Positions 46,948-56,174 of a stretch of 64,000 nt of DNA are shown one piece after another. The stretch is from the NCBI GenBank assembly GCA_013204985.1, contig JABMLG010000009.1:124001-188000 (forward strand). Direction: 5' to 3'. The stretch's first letter is position 1; each line of letters starts with the position of its first letter. Under the pieces are notes generated by a model. It was not told the DNA's origin. It was given only the letters and a program-made list of their open reading frames with translations, and did not search any database. The translations under genes were made by a program, and so were the position numbers. The stretch is from Microbacteriaceae bacterium VKM Ac-2855 (lineage in GTDB: Bacteria > Actinomycetota > Actinomycetes > Actinomycetales > Microbacteriaceae).

Positions 46948-48569
46948 GCCGGCACCGCCGCGGCAGGAGCCAGCGCGAGCACGCGGTCGGCCGCATCCAC
47001 GACGGCTGCCCGGTGAGTGACGACGATCACGGTTCGCCCCTCCTCGGCCAGGGTGCGCAGCCCGGCCAGCACAGCGACTTCGGTCTCAGCATCGAGGGCC
47101 GCCGTCGGCTCGTCCAGAGCGATCACGCCGCAACCGCGTTCGAGGGCCCGATGGATCGCTCGCGCGAGAGCGACACGCGCGGCCTGACCGCCCGAGAGCC
47201 CGACTCCACCGGCACCGACCGGCGTAGCGGGGTCGATCGTCACGGCGGCGAGGCTCAGGGCCCGCGCGACGCGGGCCGCATCCGGTGTCGACGCACCGAG
47301 GGCGACGTTCGACCCCACGGTGCCGGCGCTGAGGGACGGCTGCTGTCCCGACCACGCCACCCAGTCGCGGGGTGCGCGCTCGGCGAGCACCACGCCGTTG
47401 AGGGCGATCGCGCCACGGAATGGCACGAACCCGAGCAGAGCAGCGAGCAGACTGGACTTGCCCGCGCCACTGGGCCCTACGACCGCGGTCACCGTTCCTG
47501 GCGCGAAACAGGCGTCCACCGGTGCGAGCGCCGGCACTCCGTTGTAATCGACCGCGAGCCCGGCGAGTTCGAGCGACACCACGTCGGTGCCGACCGAGTC
47601 TGCCGGGCGCCTCTCCCCCGCCGCCTCCAGCACGGCGAACACCTCATCGGCCGCGGCGACCCCATCGGCCGCCGCGTGGAACTGAGCGCCGACCTGCCGC
47701 ACGGGCAGGAACACGTCGGGAGCGAGGATGAGCACGAAGAGGCCGATGAACAGGTCCAGCGAACCGTCGACCAGTCGGAGGCCGATCGAGACGGCGACCA
47801 GCGCCACCGAGAGCGACGCGGCCAGCTCGAGCACGAAGCCGCTCAGGAACGTGACGCGCAGCACTTTCATCGTGTGCACGCGGTACTCCTCGGTGACCGC
47901 GCGGATGCGGTCGCCCTGCCTCTCGGCGCGGCCGAAGATCTTGAGCGTCGCGAGACCGCCGACTGTGTCGACGAAACCCGAGGCGAGCGCCGAGAGCCGC
48001 TTCCACTGCTGCTTCTGCACCGCCTGCGTCGCCCAGCCGATCAGCACCATGAAAACCGGGATGAGCGGCAGCGTGACGATCACGAAGATCGCGCTGAGCG
48101 GATCCGCCAGCAGCACGACGAGCACCAGCACCGGGGTGGCGACAGCCGTGGCGATCAGCTGCGGCAAGTACCGCGCGAAGTACGAGTCGAGCGCGTCGAG
48201 CCCTGTGCCGAGCAGCGTGATCAGCGCACCGGAGGAGCGCCCACTCAGCCAGGCCGGGCCGAGTCGGCCGATCGCAGCGGCGGCCTGCGCACGCAACTGC
48301 GCCTTGACCCGAACGCCTCCGCGTACCGCGTTGACCTCTGCGGCCCAGGTCAAGACCGCGCGAACGATGACGATCGCCAGCAGCAGGCCGAGGCTCGGCG
48401 CGATCGTCGCCGGGTCCTCCCCCGCGATGCACCGCACCACGATATCCGCGACCGACCAGGCGAAGCCGACCGTGGCCGCCGTCTGCCCGACAGTGATCAC
48501 CGCGCCGAGCGCGAGGAAGGAGCGCGATGCCCGGGCGTAGCGGAGCAGCCGTGGATCGAGGGGCTTCAC
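46944..48569 (-). CDS. cydD: ABC exporter subunit CydD
   Basis: A 541-residue half-transporter, N-terminal membrane domain (1-310) and C-terminal ATPase with PSGAGKSSLLAALLG, LSGGQAARVALAR and GVIALDEPTAALD. Partner of CydC. GTG start at 48569, 33 bases after cydB, with no strong ribosome binding site. Confidence 0.93.
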   Translation of the reverse strand: MKPLDPRLLRYARASRSFLALGAVITVGQTAATVGFAWSVADIVVRCIAGEDPATIAPSLGLLLAIVIVRAVLTWAAEVNAVRGGVRVKAQLRAQAAAAIGRLGPAWLSGRSSGALITLLGTGLDALDSYFARYLPQLIATAVATPVLVLVVLLADPLSAIFVIVTLPLIPVFMVLIGWATQAVQKQQWKRLSALASGFVDTVGGLATLKIFGRAERQGDRIRAVTEEYRVHTMKVLRVTFLSGFVLELAASLSVALVAVSIGLRLVDGSLDLFIGLFVLILAPDVFLPVRQVGAQFHAAADGVAAADEVFAVLEAAGERRPADSVGTDVVSLELAGLAVDYNGVPALAPVDACFAPGTVTAVVGPSGAGKSSLLAALLGFVPFRGAIALNGVVLAERAPRDWVAWSGQQPSLSAGTVGSNVALGASTPDAARVARALSLAAVTIDPATPVGAGGVGLSGGQAARVALARAIHRALERGCGVIALDEPTAALDAETEVAVLAGLRTLAEEGRTVIVVTHRAAVVDAADRVLALAPAAAVPA

Positions 48570-48602
48570 GGAACCATCATCACAGACCGGCCCCTCGACG
48601 GA

Positions 48603-49607
48603 TCAGTGTGCATCGGCGGCGATGTGCGCCCGGGTGATCCGCTTGCGGAAGATCCAGTAGGTCCACGCCTGGTAGCCGACGATGAGGGGCAGGAAGACCA
48701 GAGCCGTCCAGCTCATCACGGTCAGCGTGTACGGCGTGCTCGACGCGTTGGCGATCGTGAGGCTGTTCGCCGGATCGTTCGAGGCCGGCATCACCTCCGG
48801 GAACAGCGCGGTGAAGAGCGCGAACACCGCCAGCGCGATGGTTCCGGCCATCAGCGCGAAGGATGTGCCTTCCTTTCCCCGCGCGTTCTGCAGGACCCCG
48901 GCGATCAACGCGACGGCGGCGAGTGCCGAGAGCAGCCAGGAGACGAGCCCGCCGTTGGCGAGGTTGGTCCAGACAAGGAAGATCGCGGCGACCACGATCG
49001 TGGCCACGCCCGCCCGCGTGGCAAGGCGTCGCGCCCGCGTTCGCATCTCGCCATCCGTCTTCAACGAGACGAAGACCACGCCGTGAGTGAAGAAGAGCAG
49101 CAGGGTGGTGAAGCCACCGAGCAGGGCGTAGGGGTTCAACAGGTCGAAGACGGTGCCGGTGTAGTTGTGACCCGCATCGAGCGGCACGCCCTGCACGATG
49201 TTGGCGAAGGCGACCCCCCACAGGAAGGCCGGGACGGCCGAGCCGATCACGATCATCGTGTCGAAGCGACGCTTCCACGCGAGCTCGGGCCGTTGGTGTC
49301 GGTACTCGAACGACACGCCGCGCAGGATGAGCGCGAGCAGGATCAGCAGCAGCGGCAGGTAGAAGCCGCTGAAGAGCGTGGCGTACCACTCCGGGAAAGC
49401 GGCGAACAAGCACGCGCCGGCGACGATGATCCACGTCTCATTCAGGTCCCATACCGGCCCGATGGTGTTGATCAGCACGCGCCGATCGGTGTCGTCCTTG
49501 CCGAGGAAGGGCAGCGACATCCCGACGCCGAAGTCGAAACCGTCGAGCACGAAGTAGCCGACGAAGAGCGCGGCGACGATCCAGAACCAGAGGGTGGCGA
49601 GATCCAT
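48603..49607 (-). CDS. cydB: Cytochrome bd quinol oxidase subunit II
   Basis: A 334-residue membrane protein with eight to nine helices: FVGYFVLDGFDFGVGMSLPFLGKDDTDRRVLINTIGPVWDLNETW is the N-terminal family block (GFDFGVG and GPVWDLNETW are the key parts). It pairs with CydA to form the high-affinity terminal oxidase. AAGGAAG precedes the ATG, 11 bases after cydA. Confidence 0.96.
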   Translation of the reverse strand: MDLATLWFWIVAALFVGYFVLDGFDFGVGMSLPFLGKDDTDRRVLINTIGPVWDLNETWIIVAGACLFAAFPEWYATLFSGFYLPLLLILLALILRGVSFEYRHQRPELAWKRRFDTMIVIGSAVPAFLWGVAFANIVQGVPLDAGHNYTGTVFDLLNPYALLGGFTTLLLFFTHGVVFVSLKTDGEMRTRARRLATRAGVATIVVAAIFLVWTNLANGGLVSWLLSALAAVALIAGVLQNARGKEGTSFALMAGTIALAVFALFTALFPEVMPASNDPANSLTIANASSTPYTLTVMSWTALVFLPLIVGYQAWTYWIFRKRITRAHIAADAH

Positions 49608-49618
49608 GTCCGTCTTCC

Positions 49619-51025
49619 TTAGTAGATGGTTCCGACGAGCTGGGGCTTGCCGCTCTCGTCGAGCTCGGGGGCGTCGTCCGGGCCTGCCTGAGCCGCCTTC
49701 TTCAGCAGCTTGAACTCGACCACGGCGAGCGATCCGTAGATCGCGGTGAAGGCGACGAGCGAGATCAGCACGTCCAGGCCCGTGACCCCGGGCGAGACCG
49801 CATCCTCGGTCTTCAGCAGGCTGAACACGATCCAGGGCTGCCGACCCATCTCGGTGAAGACCCAGCCCACGATCATCGCGAACAGCGGGAGGGGCGCCGC
49901 CCAGGTGGCGACTCGCCACATCCAGCGCTTGGGCTCCTTGCCCTTCCGGGTGAACCAGAGGCCGGCGACGGCCACCAAGATGCCGGCCATGCCCAGCGCG
50001 ATCATCCAGCGGAACGACCAGTAGGTGACCCAGATGATCGGGGTGTAGTCACCGGGGCCGTACAGCGTGGTGTACTGCGCCTGCAGGTCGTTGATGCCTT
50101 CGACGGTGCCATCGAACGTGTGGGTCGACAGGAACGAGAGCAGATACGGGATACGGATCGAGAACAGCTCGCTGACACCGTCGGGGGTGCCGAGGGTGAA
50201 GATCGAGAACGACGCGTCGGCACCCGTCGACGTCTTATAGAGCGCCTCGGCCGCCGCCATCTTCATCGGCTGCGTGTCGACCATCGCCAGACCGAGCGAG
50301 TCGCCGGTGAGCACGGTGAATCCGCCCGCGATGATCATCATCCACGCCCCGAACTTCAGCGCCGGACGCATGGTCTCGAGGTGCTGGTTCCTCGCCAGGT
50401 GATACGCGGCGATGCTGACGATCAGCGCGGCCGACACCATGAAGCACGCGAAGATCGTGTGCGGGAACGCGGCGAGAGCGACCTTGTTGGTGAGCAGCGC
50501 CCAGATGTCGGTGAGCTCCGCGCGGCCCTTGGCCTCGTTGATCTCGAAGCCGACCGGGTTCTGCATGAACGAGTTCGCCGCGATGATGAAGTACGCCGAG
50601 AGGATCGTGCCCAGCGACACCATCCAGATGCAGAACAGGTGCAGCTTCTGCGGCAGTTTGTCCCAGCCGAAGATCCACAGGCCGATGAAGGTCGCCTCGA
50701 GGAAGAACGCGAGCAGCCCCTCGAAGGCGAGCGGGGCGCCGAAGACGTCGCCCACGAAGCGCGAGTAGTCGGACCAGTTCATGCCGAACTGGAACTCCTG
50801 CACGATTCCGGTGACGACACCCATGGCGAAGTTGATCAGGAAGATCTTGCCGAAGAACTTCGTCAACTGCAGGTAGTGGATCTTGCTGGTCCGCATCCAG
50901 GCCGTCTGGAAGATCGCGATCGTCAGGGCCATTCCGATCGTGAGGGGCACGAAGAGGAAGTGGTAGATGGTCGTCAATCCGAACTGCCAGCGCGACAGCA
51001 GCAGGGGGTCCAGGAGATCGTTCAC
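49619..51025 (-). CDS. cydA: Cytochrome bd quinol oxidase subunit I
   Basis: A 468-residue membrane protein carrying hemes b558, b595 and d. The His ligand near the N-terminus is His22 (TTIYHFLFVPL); FPHTIFACF holds the second His, and EMGRQPW the Met-proximal block. The quinol-binding Q loop is of the short type. GTG 51025 follows TAAGCT by seven bases. It heads cydABDC, giving microaerobic respiration. Confidence 0.96.
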   Translation of the reverse strand: MNDLLDPLLLSRWQFGLTTIYHFLFVPLTIGMALTIAIFQTAWMRTSKIHYLQLTKFFGKIFLINFAMGVVTGIVQEFQFGMNWSDYSRFVGDVFGAPLAFEGLLAFFLEATFIGLWIFGWDKLPQKLHLFCIWMVSLGTILSAYFIIAANSFMQNPVGFEINEAKGRAELTDIWALLTNKVALAAFPHTIFACFMVSAALIVSIAAYHLARNQHLETMRPALKFGAWMMIIAGGFTVLTGDSLGLAMVDTQPMKMAAAEALYKTSTGADASFSIFTLGTPDGVSELFSIRIPYLLSFLSTHTFDGTVEGINDLQAQYTTLYGPGDYTPIIWVTYWSFRWMIALGMAGILVAVAGLWFTRKGKEPKRWMWRVATWAAPLPLFAMIVGWVFTEMGRQPWIVFSLLKTEDAVSPGVTGLDVLISLVAFTAIYGSLAVVEFKLLKKAAQAGPDDAPELDESGKPQLVGTIY

Positions 51026-51315
51026 GGCTCTGAGCTTAGTGAGCACGCCCTCCGGCGAGGGGCCCGGATCCCCGTGTTTGAGCGGATGTGCGGGGTTCAG
51101 AAGGGGGCTGACGGCGTCGGCGGACCAGCACGCGAAGACGGCCTCGCTTCGCGTCGAGACAGTTCGTCTCGACGTCGAGGAATCGCTCCGCGCCACGACG
51201 AGGCCAGGTGGCGTTTCCCCGTACGGGGCACGATCCGCGCCCACACGGTGCACCCTCGCGAAGGAGCGACCGCGATTCTGGGCATCCTCCCAGGCGCGTC
51301 CAGCCCGGCAACGCC
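51026..51315. other. Intergenic region upstream of cydA
   Basis: About 290 bases with no credible gene. TAAGCT (51033-51038, minus strand) is the likely cydA -10 box. A hairpin CGTCGAGAC / GTCTCGACG (51152-51160 with 51166-51174) lies in the middle. No Rex-type or other known redox operator was recognised. Confidence 0.4.
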
Positions 51316-51353
51316 GTTCGGCCCGTCGGAACCGAGATTCCGACGGGCCGAAC
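51316..51353 (-). terminator. Terminator of the GH3 gene
   Basis: The arms GTTCGGCCCGTCGGAA (51316-51331) and TTCCGACGGGCCGAAC (51338-51353) pair perfectly around six bases, 14 bases after the glycosidase stop. Confidence 0.85.
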
Positions 51354-51366
51354 GTGATCCAGGGGA

Positions 51367-53844
51367 TCAGATCTGCGCGTGCGTTGCGACCAGCTCCACC
51401 TCGCCCGAGAGGAGGAGGGCGTCGCTGGCCGTACCGACCTGCACGGTGAAGGTGCCGGGCTCGTACTGCCAGCCTGCGTCCCAGTTCGCGAACGCGCGAG
51501 CCGGAACCGTCAGGGTGACGGAGCGGCTCTCGCCCGCCTCCAGGGCGAGGGGCGCGAAACCGGCCAGCCACAGAGCCGGGCGGTCGATCGCCGACTCGGC
51601 ACGCGACAGGTAGACCTGGACGACCTGCTTGCCGGCACGCTCACCGGTGTTCGCGACGTTGACCTCAACCGCGACCTCGCCACTGCTGTCGAAGGTTTCG
51701 GTGAGGGTCAGCCCGGAGAACTCCCACGTCGTGTAGCCGAGGCCGTGACCGAAGGCGTACGCGGGTGTCGTGCCGGCCTTGAGCCAGGCCTTGTAGCCGA
51801 TGTGGATGCCCTCGTCGTAGCGTACGACGCCGTCGACGGGAGTGACGTCGAGCACGGGCACGTCGGACTCCTCGGCCGCCCAGGTCGTGGGCAGGCGACC
51901 GCCCGGCTCCACCTGGCCGGTGATGATGTCGGCCAGGGCGTTGCCGAACTCCTGGCCGCCGAAGTAGCCGAGCAGGATCGCGGAGACGTCGTCGCGCCAT
52001 GGCAGCAGCACGGGTGATCCCGCGTTCACGATCACGACGGTGCGAGGATTCGCGGCGACGACCGCGGCGACCAGCTCATCCTGACGACCCGGCAGTGAAA
52101 GGTCGCCCCGGTCGAAACCTTCGGACTCCACCTTCGAGTTGGTTCCGACCACGAGCACGACCGCGTCGGCCGCCTTCGCGTTCTCGACGGCCTCCTCGAT
52201 CAGCGCGTCGCCGCGGGCCGCATCCGGTTCGATACCGATCGTGATCAGCACGGCGCCGGCCAGGGCGCTGCCGTCGGATTCGATGCTGCGCACGACGCGG
52301 ACCTCACGCGTCTCGCCCGCGACGAACTCGACCGGGGCGCTCGCGGACGGTGGTGCGAGCAGACCGGCACCGAGTTCTTCGCCGTCATCGACGATGGTCT
52401 CGTCGACGATCAGCACGCCGTCCAGGTAGACCTCGACGTGGCCGAGGGTGCTGGCGCCGAGCAACGCGGTGCCCGTCTCCTCCGGCGTGAAGCGGAAGGT
52501 GACCTCGAGCCGCTCCGACTCCTGCGTGGGGGCGTTGCCGAGCCAGACCAGCTGGGTCGCTTTACGGTGCTCGTCCAGCACCACCGCGCCGTCGGCGGAG
52601 ATGAACTGCGCACGCACACCGGGCTCGCCGGTGACGGGGTGGGCGATCTGCGACAGCGGCAGCTCCGAGACGCCTTCCTGCACCACCGCTCCGAGCGCGT
52701 AGCTGAAGTCGGTCGACGGCAGTGCGGCCACGAGCCCCTCGAGCGGCGAGACGACCTTCTCGGGAACGACGGTCGCGCTGCCTCCTCCCTGACTGCGGGC
52801 CTGCTTGGCGTTCTGACCGATCACCGCGACGCGCGCCGGCGCCGGAGCCCAGGGCAGCTCGCCCTCGTTCTTCAACAGAACGGAGCCGGCTGCGGATGCC
52901 TCGCGAGCGAAGGCCACGCCGTCCTCGACGTGCGTCGGCTCGGCCGAAACGCCCTCGATGCCGTCGATGGCTCCGATGCGCGCGGCGAGGCGCAGGATGC
53001 GCTCGATCTTGCGATCGATGGCGGACTCGGCGACGGCACCCTCGCGAACGGCGTCGACCAGCGCCTCGCCCCAGGGGCCGGCCGGGCCGGGGAAGACCAG
53101 GTCCTGCGAGGCGGAAGCGCTCGCGAGCGAGCGGACGGCCGTCCAATCGCTGATGACGACGCCGTCGAAGCCCCACTCGGAGTTCAACGGCGTCTCGAGG
53201 AGGTCGTTCTCGGTGGCGGTGACGCCGTTGATGGAGTTGTAGGCGCTCATCACGAGCCAGGCGCCGGCCTCGACGACCGACTTCTCGAACGCGAGCAGGT
53301 ACAGCTCACGCAGCGCGCGCTCGCCGACCTCGACGTTGACGGTGAAGCGTTGCGTCTCGAAGTCGTTGGCGATGTAGTGCTTCGGCGTCGCTCCGACACC
53401 GTTCTCCTGCACACCCTCGACGTAGGCAGCGGCCAGTTCAGCTGTGAGGACCGGGTCCTCGCTGAACGCCTCGAAGTGCCGGCCACCCAGGGGTGAGCGG
53501 TGCAGGTTGATGGTCGGGCCGAGCACGACGTCGACACCCTTACGGCGCGCCTCGACGGCGGAGGCGTTTCCATAGCGGCGCGCGACGGCGGGGTCCCAGC
53601 TGGAGGAGAGCGCCGTGCCCGACGGCAGGTTCAGCGACGGATCGCGCTCGTCCCAGAACTCACCGCGCACGCCCGACGGACCATCGGAGACGAGGATGCG
53701 GCGCAGACCGATCTTCTCGATCGGCCAACTGGTCCAGAAGTCGCGGGAGGTGAGCAGCTGCACCTTCTCTTCGAGGGTGAGCGAGGCGGCCAGAGCGCTG
53801 AGGCGTTCTTCGGCGGCCGGAGTGTCGGCGTGGATGGCGGTCAC
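51367..53844 (-). CDS. Glycoside hydrolase family 3 beta-glucosidase with PA14 domain
   Basis: An 825-residue intracellular-type GH3 enzyme (no signal peptide). The catalytic barrel holds the KH pair (Lys155-His156) and the nucleophile Asp233 in GVVISDWTAVRS; a PA14 domain (about 385-530) is inserted in the C-terminal sandwich domain, and a fibronectin-III-like domain ends the protein. PA14 placement is as in bacterial beta-glucosidases acting on plant glycosides. GTG start with GAAAGGAT. The divergent TetR gene is the probable regulator. Confidence 0.93.
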   Translation of the reverse strand: MTAIHADTPAAEERLSALAASLTLEEKVQLLTSRDFWTSWPIEKIGLRRILVSDGPSGVRGEFWDERDPSLNLPSGTALSSSWDPAVARRYGNASAVEARRKGVDVVLGPTINLHRSPLGGRHFEAFSEDPVLTAELAAAYVEGVQENGVGATPKHYIANDFETQRFTVNVEVGERALRELYLLAFEKSVVEAGAWLVMSAYNSINGVTATENDLLETPLNSEWGFDGVVISDWTAVRSLASASASQDLVFPGPAGPWGEALVDAVREGAVAESAIDRKIERILRLAARIGAIDGIEGVSAEPTHVEDGVAFAREASAAGSVLLKNEGELPWAPAPARVAVIGQNAKQARSQGGGSATVVPEKVVSPLEGLVAALPSTDFSYALGAVVQEGVSELPLSQIAHPVTGEPGVRAQFISADGAVVLDEHRKATQLVWLGNAPTQESERLEVTFRFTPEETGTALLGASTLGHVEVYLDGVLIVDETIVDDGEELGAGLLAPPSASAPVEFVAGETREVRVVRSIESDGSALAGAVLITIGIEPDAARGDALIEEAVENAKAADAVVLVVGTNSKVESEGFDRGDLSLPGRQDELVAAVVAANPRTVVIVNAGSPVLLPWRDDVSAILLGYFGGQEFGNALADIITGQVEPGGRLPTTWAAEESDVPVLDVTPVDGVVRYDEGIHIGYKAWLKAGTTPAYAFGHGLGYTTWEFSGLTLTETFDSSGEVAVEVNVANTGERAGKQVVQVYLSRAESAIDRPALWLAGFAPLALEAGESRSVTLTVPARAFANWDAGWQYEPGTFTVQVGTASDALLLSGEVELVATHAQI

Positions 53845-54001
53845 GATGGATCCTTTCGGGCGGTGCGCTCAAAGAGGTGCGTCGCCGCCGCGGGTTCCGC
53901 GGGATCGGCGACATCGCCTCCGGTTTCGTGCTCGGGGCTCGACCCCGATCCGCCTCGATCAGCGGCCGTCACGACGATAACACCACAAACCAACCGAAGC
54001 T

Positions 54002-54018
54002 AGGTTTCTTTGGAACCT
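54002..54018. promoter_or_regulatory. Candidate operator between GH3 and tetR
   Basis: AGGTTTCTTTGGAACCT is a 17-base inverted repeat with one mismatch in the 7-base arms, in the 271-base gap between the divergent genes. A half-site-like GGTTCTTGC follows at about 54024. A site for the adjacent TetR-type protein is plausible. Confidence 0.45.
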
Positions 54019-54103
54019 GCATGGTTCTTGCAACGGATGCTCCGGGACGAGATTCGGGGATGCCTCGGGGATCTCCCGGATCAGCCGCCCAGGCGCGACC
54101 CCA

Positions 54104-54109
54104 TACGAT
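54104..54109 (+). promoter_or_regulatory. -10 box of the TetR gene, leaderless layout
   Basis: TACGAT, six bases before the ATG at 54116. Confidence 0.45.
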
Positions 54110-54115
54110 CAGTTC

Positions 54116-54688
54116 ATGCCGAGCAAGGGTTCATACGCCAAGGGAGTCGCGAAACGCGAGGAGATCCTGCAGACCGCACTGGAGGTCTTCTCCCGGCAGG
54201 GATACCGCAAGGCGTCGCTGCGTGAGATCGCGGAGGCCGTCGGACTGACCCAAGCCGGCCTGCTGCACTACTTCGACTCGAAGGAGGAGCTCTTCGCCGA
54301 GATCCTCCGCAAACGCGACGAGACGGACCTGGTCGCGTTCGAGGACCGGGACCCGGTGGAAGCTCTCGTCGAAGTGATCGACCACAACAGCCGCGTACCG
54401 GGCCTGGTACATCTGTACGCGACGTTGTCGGCGGAAGGTACCGAACACGGCCACCCCGCGCACGAGTTCTTCGAAGAGCGTTACGCAGAGACGATCTCGA
54501 TGTTGGAACGCGGCGTTCGTGACGGTCAAGCCGCCGGCACGCTCGCCGCAGACCTGAATCCGGTCGAGGTGGCCCGTATGCTCACGGCACTGGCCGATGG
54601 GATGCAGATCCAGTGGCTCCTCGATGATGACGTCGACATGGGTGCGATCGTCGAATCCTTCTGGTCGCTGCTGCAGCGCGTGCGCTGA
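54116..54688 (+). CDS. TetR-family regulator next to the GH3 gene
   Basis: A 190-residue repressor: KREEILQTALEVFSRQGYRKASLREIAEAVGLTQAGLLHYFDSKEELF is the TetR helix-turn-helix (core SLREIAEAVGLTQAGLLHYF). The C-terminal ligand domain has no clear class. The divergent GH3 gene is the likely target, with a glycoside as possible inducer. DedA follows after ten bases. Confidence 0.92.
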   Translation: MPSKGSYAKGVAKREEILQTALEVFSRQGYRKASLREIAEAVGLTQAGLLHYFDSKEELFAEILRKRDETDLVAFEDRDPVEALVEVIDHNSRVPGLVHLYATLSAEGTEHGHPAHEFFEERYAETISMLERGVRDGQAAGTLAADLNPVEVARMLTALADGMQIQWLLDDDVDMGAIVESFWSLLQRVR

Positions 54689-54698
54689 TCGCCTGATC

Positions 54699-55352
54699 AT
54701 GAATGACGTGCTCGCCACGATCCTGGCCTTCGTCGTGTCGGTCCCGCCGGTCTGGCGGACCCTGCTCGCCGGGGTCGGCATCTTCGCCGAGACCACGATC
54801 CTCGCCGGCCTCATCGTGCCCGGCGACACGATCGTGATCGTGACCGCCACAGGGGTGACCTCCCCGCTGCAGTACGCCGCCCTGGTCATGGCGGTGATCG
54901 TGGGGGCTCTGTGCGGCGAGAGCCTCGGATTCATGCTGGGCCGATGGTTCGGACCACGGATCCGCGCGTCGCGGCTCGGCCGGCGCGTCGGCGAGAAGAA
55001 CTGGCTGCGGGCCGAACGGTACCTCGAACGTCGGGGCGGCCTCGCCGTCTTCCTCTCGCGGTTCCTGCCCGTTCTGCACTCGCTCATTCCGCTCACGGTC
55101 GGAATGAGTCCGATGCGGTACCGCACGTTCTTGGCGTGGACGGCTCCGGCCTGCGTCATCTGGGCTTTCGCCTACGTCTCGGTGGGCACCCTCGCGGCCG
55201 GCAGCTACCGCGAGCTGTCCGATCAGCTGCACTACGCGGGCTACATCTTCGTCGGCATCATCGCCGTCTTCGCCCTGGGTGTGCTTCTGGTGAAGTGGTT
55301 GCTGCACCGCGCGGAGGCGCGACACATGGATGACGAGAACGCGAAGCCCTGA
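54699..55352 (+). CDS. DedA-family membrane protein
   Basis: A 217-residue protein with four to five helices. GLIVPGDTIVIVTATGV and FLSRFLPVLHSLIPLTVGMSPM are the two DedA blocks with their conserved Arg/Pro. The family flips lipid carriers such as undecaprenyl phosphate or supports membrane homeostasis. It follows the TetR gene closely and could share its transcript. Confidence 0.88.
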   Translation: MNDVLATILAFVVSVPPVWRTLLAGVGIFAETTILAGLIVPGDTIVIVTATGVTSPLQYAALVMAVIVGALCGESLGFMLGRWFGPRIRASRLGRRVGEKNWLRAERYLERRGGLAVFLSRFLPVLHSLIPLTVGMSPMRYRTFLAWTAPACVIWAFAYVSVGTLAAGSYRELSDQLHYAGYIFVGIIAVFALGVLLVKWLLHRAEARHMDDENAKP

Positions 55353-55371
55353 GGCCCCCTACGCCGTCGAC

Positions 55372-56046
55372 TCAGAACGCCGAGGCGGGCAGATCCTTCT
55401 CGTCCGCCACGATCCCCGCCACGATCCTCGCGACGACGTGGTCCGGGTCGAGCGCCGCGCCGAAGGAGGGTGCGGTTCCGGCGATCGGATGCTTCGACAG
55501 CGCCGTCCCGGTGTGCCCGGGGCGGGCATCGAGGAACCGGATGCCGGCACGGCGGTACTCGCGCGCGGCAGCGGCCGAAAAAGCCGCTGTCGCCGCCTTC
55601 GATGCGGAGTACGCCGCCAGCCCCGCCGTCGGCGCCTCCGCGACGACACCGCTGATCGTCACGACGAACGGGCTCCGCGCGGCTTCGGCCGAGGCCAGGA
55701 GCGCCGGAATGCCCGCCCGGATCAGGCGGATCGGCGCCATCGTGTTCGTCTCGAAGAGCTCGGCGAGAGTCGCGTCGTCGAGCGTGTCCGCGGCCCCGAA
55801 TGCGACCACCCCGGCGGCGATCACGATCCCGTCGAGCCGGCCGTGCTCTGCGAGCGCCGCGGCCACGAGAGATCCGGGGCCCTCGGGAGTCCGCAGATCG
55901 GCGAGGTAGGCTCCCGCGCCGTAGAGGCCTGATCGGCCAGCTCGCACCACGCTCGCGCCCTCCTTCTCGAGCTGCGCGGCCATTCGCGAACCGAGGCCGC
56001 CCGAGGCACCGGCGACGAGAACAACGGACCCTGCGAGTGAGCTCAT
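55372..56046 (-). CDS. Short-chain dehydrogenase/reductase
   Basis: A 224-residue classical SDR. The NAD(P) loop is VLVAGASGGLGSR (TGxxxGxG type), NTMAPIRL the structural Asn, and the catalytic Tyr-X3-Lys is in AAYSASKAA with Ser in VTISGVV. Substrate unknown. It converges with the DedA gene. Confidence 0.9.
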   Translation of the reverse strand: MSSLAGSVVLVAGASGGLGSRMAAQLEKEGASVVRAGRSGLYGAGAYLADLRTPEGPGSLVAAALAEHGRLDGIVIAAGVVAFGAADTLDDATLAELFETNTMAPIRLIRAGIPALLASAEAARSPFVVTISGVVAEAPTAGLAAYSASKAATAAFSAAAAREYRRAGIRFLDARPGHTGTALSKHPIAGTAPSFGAALDPDHVVARIVAGIVADEKDLPASAF

Positions 56047-56116
56047 CCCCGGAGCGTAGCCCGGGCGGGACCCACGGCCGAGGGCTTGCGTCCGTGCCCG
56101 GGTGGCCGATCAGAAA

Positions 56117-56165
56117 GGGGGTTGTCACTCCGTCCCGCGATTCGCGGGACCGAATGACAACCCCC
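56117..56165. terminator. Hairpin of the GGGTTGTCACTC family after the osmoprotectant operon
   Basis: The arms 56117-56139 and 56143-56165 pair at 21 of 23 positions around ATT. The arm contains GGGTTGTCACTC and GTCCCGCG, which also occur in the hairpin after leuA (15850-15894). It starts ten bases after the binding-protein stop on the minus strand. Confidence 0.85.
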
Positions 56166-56174
56166 TGAGGTCGC

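Noticed and set aside
51036-51311. Short minus-strand gene upstream of cydA
   Set aside because: Arg/Pro-rich frame with no ribosome binding site, no family features and overlap with the probable cydA promoter.
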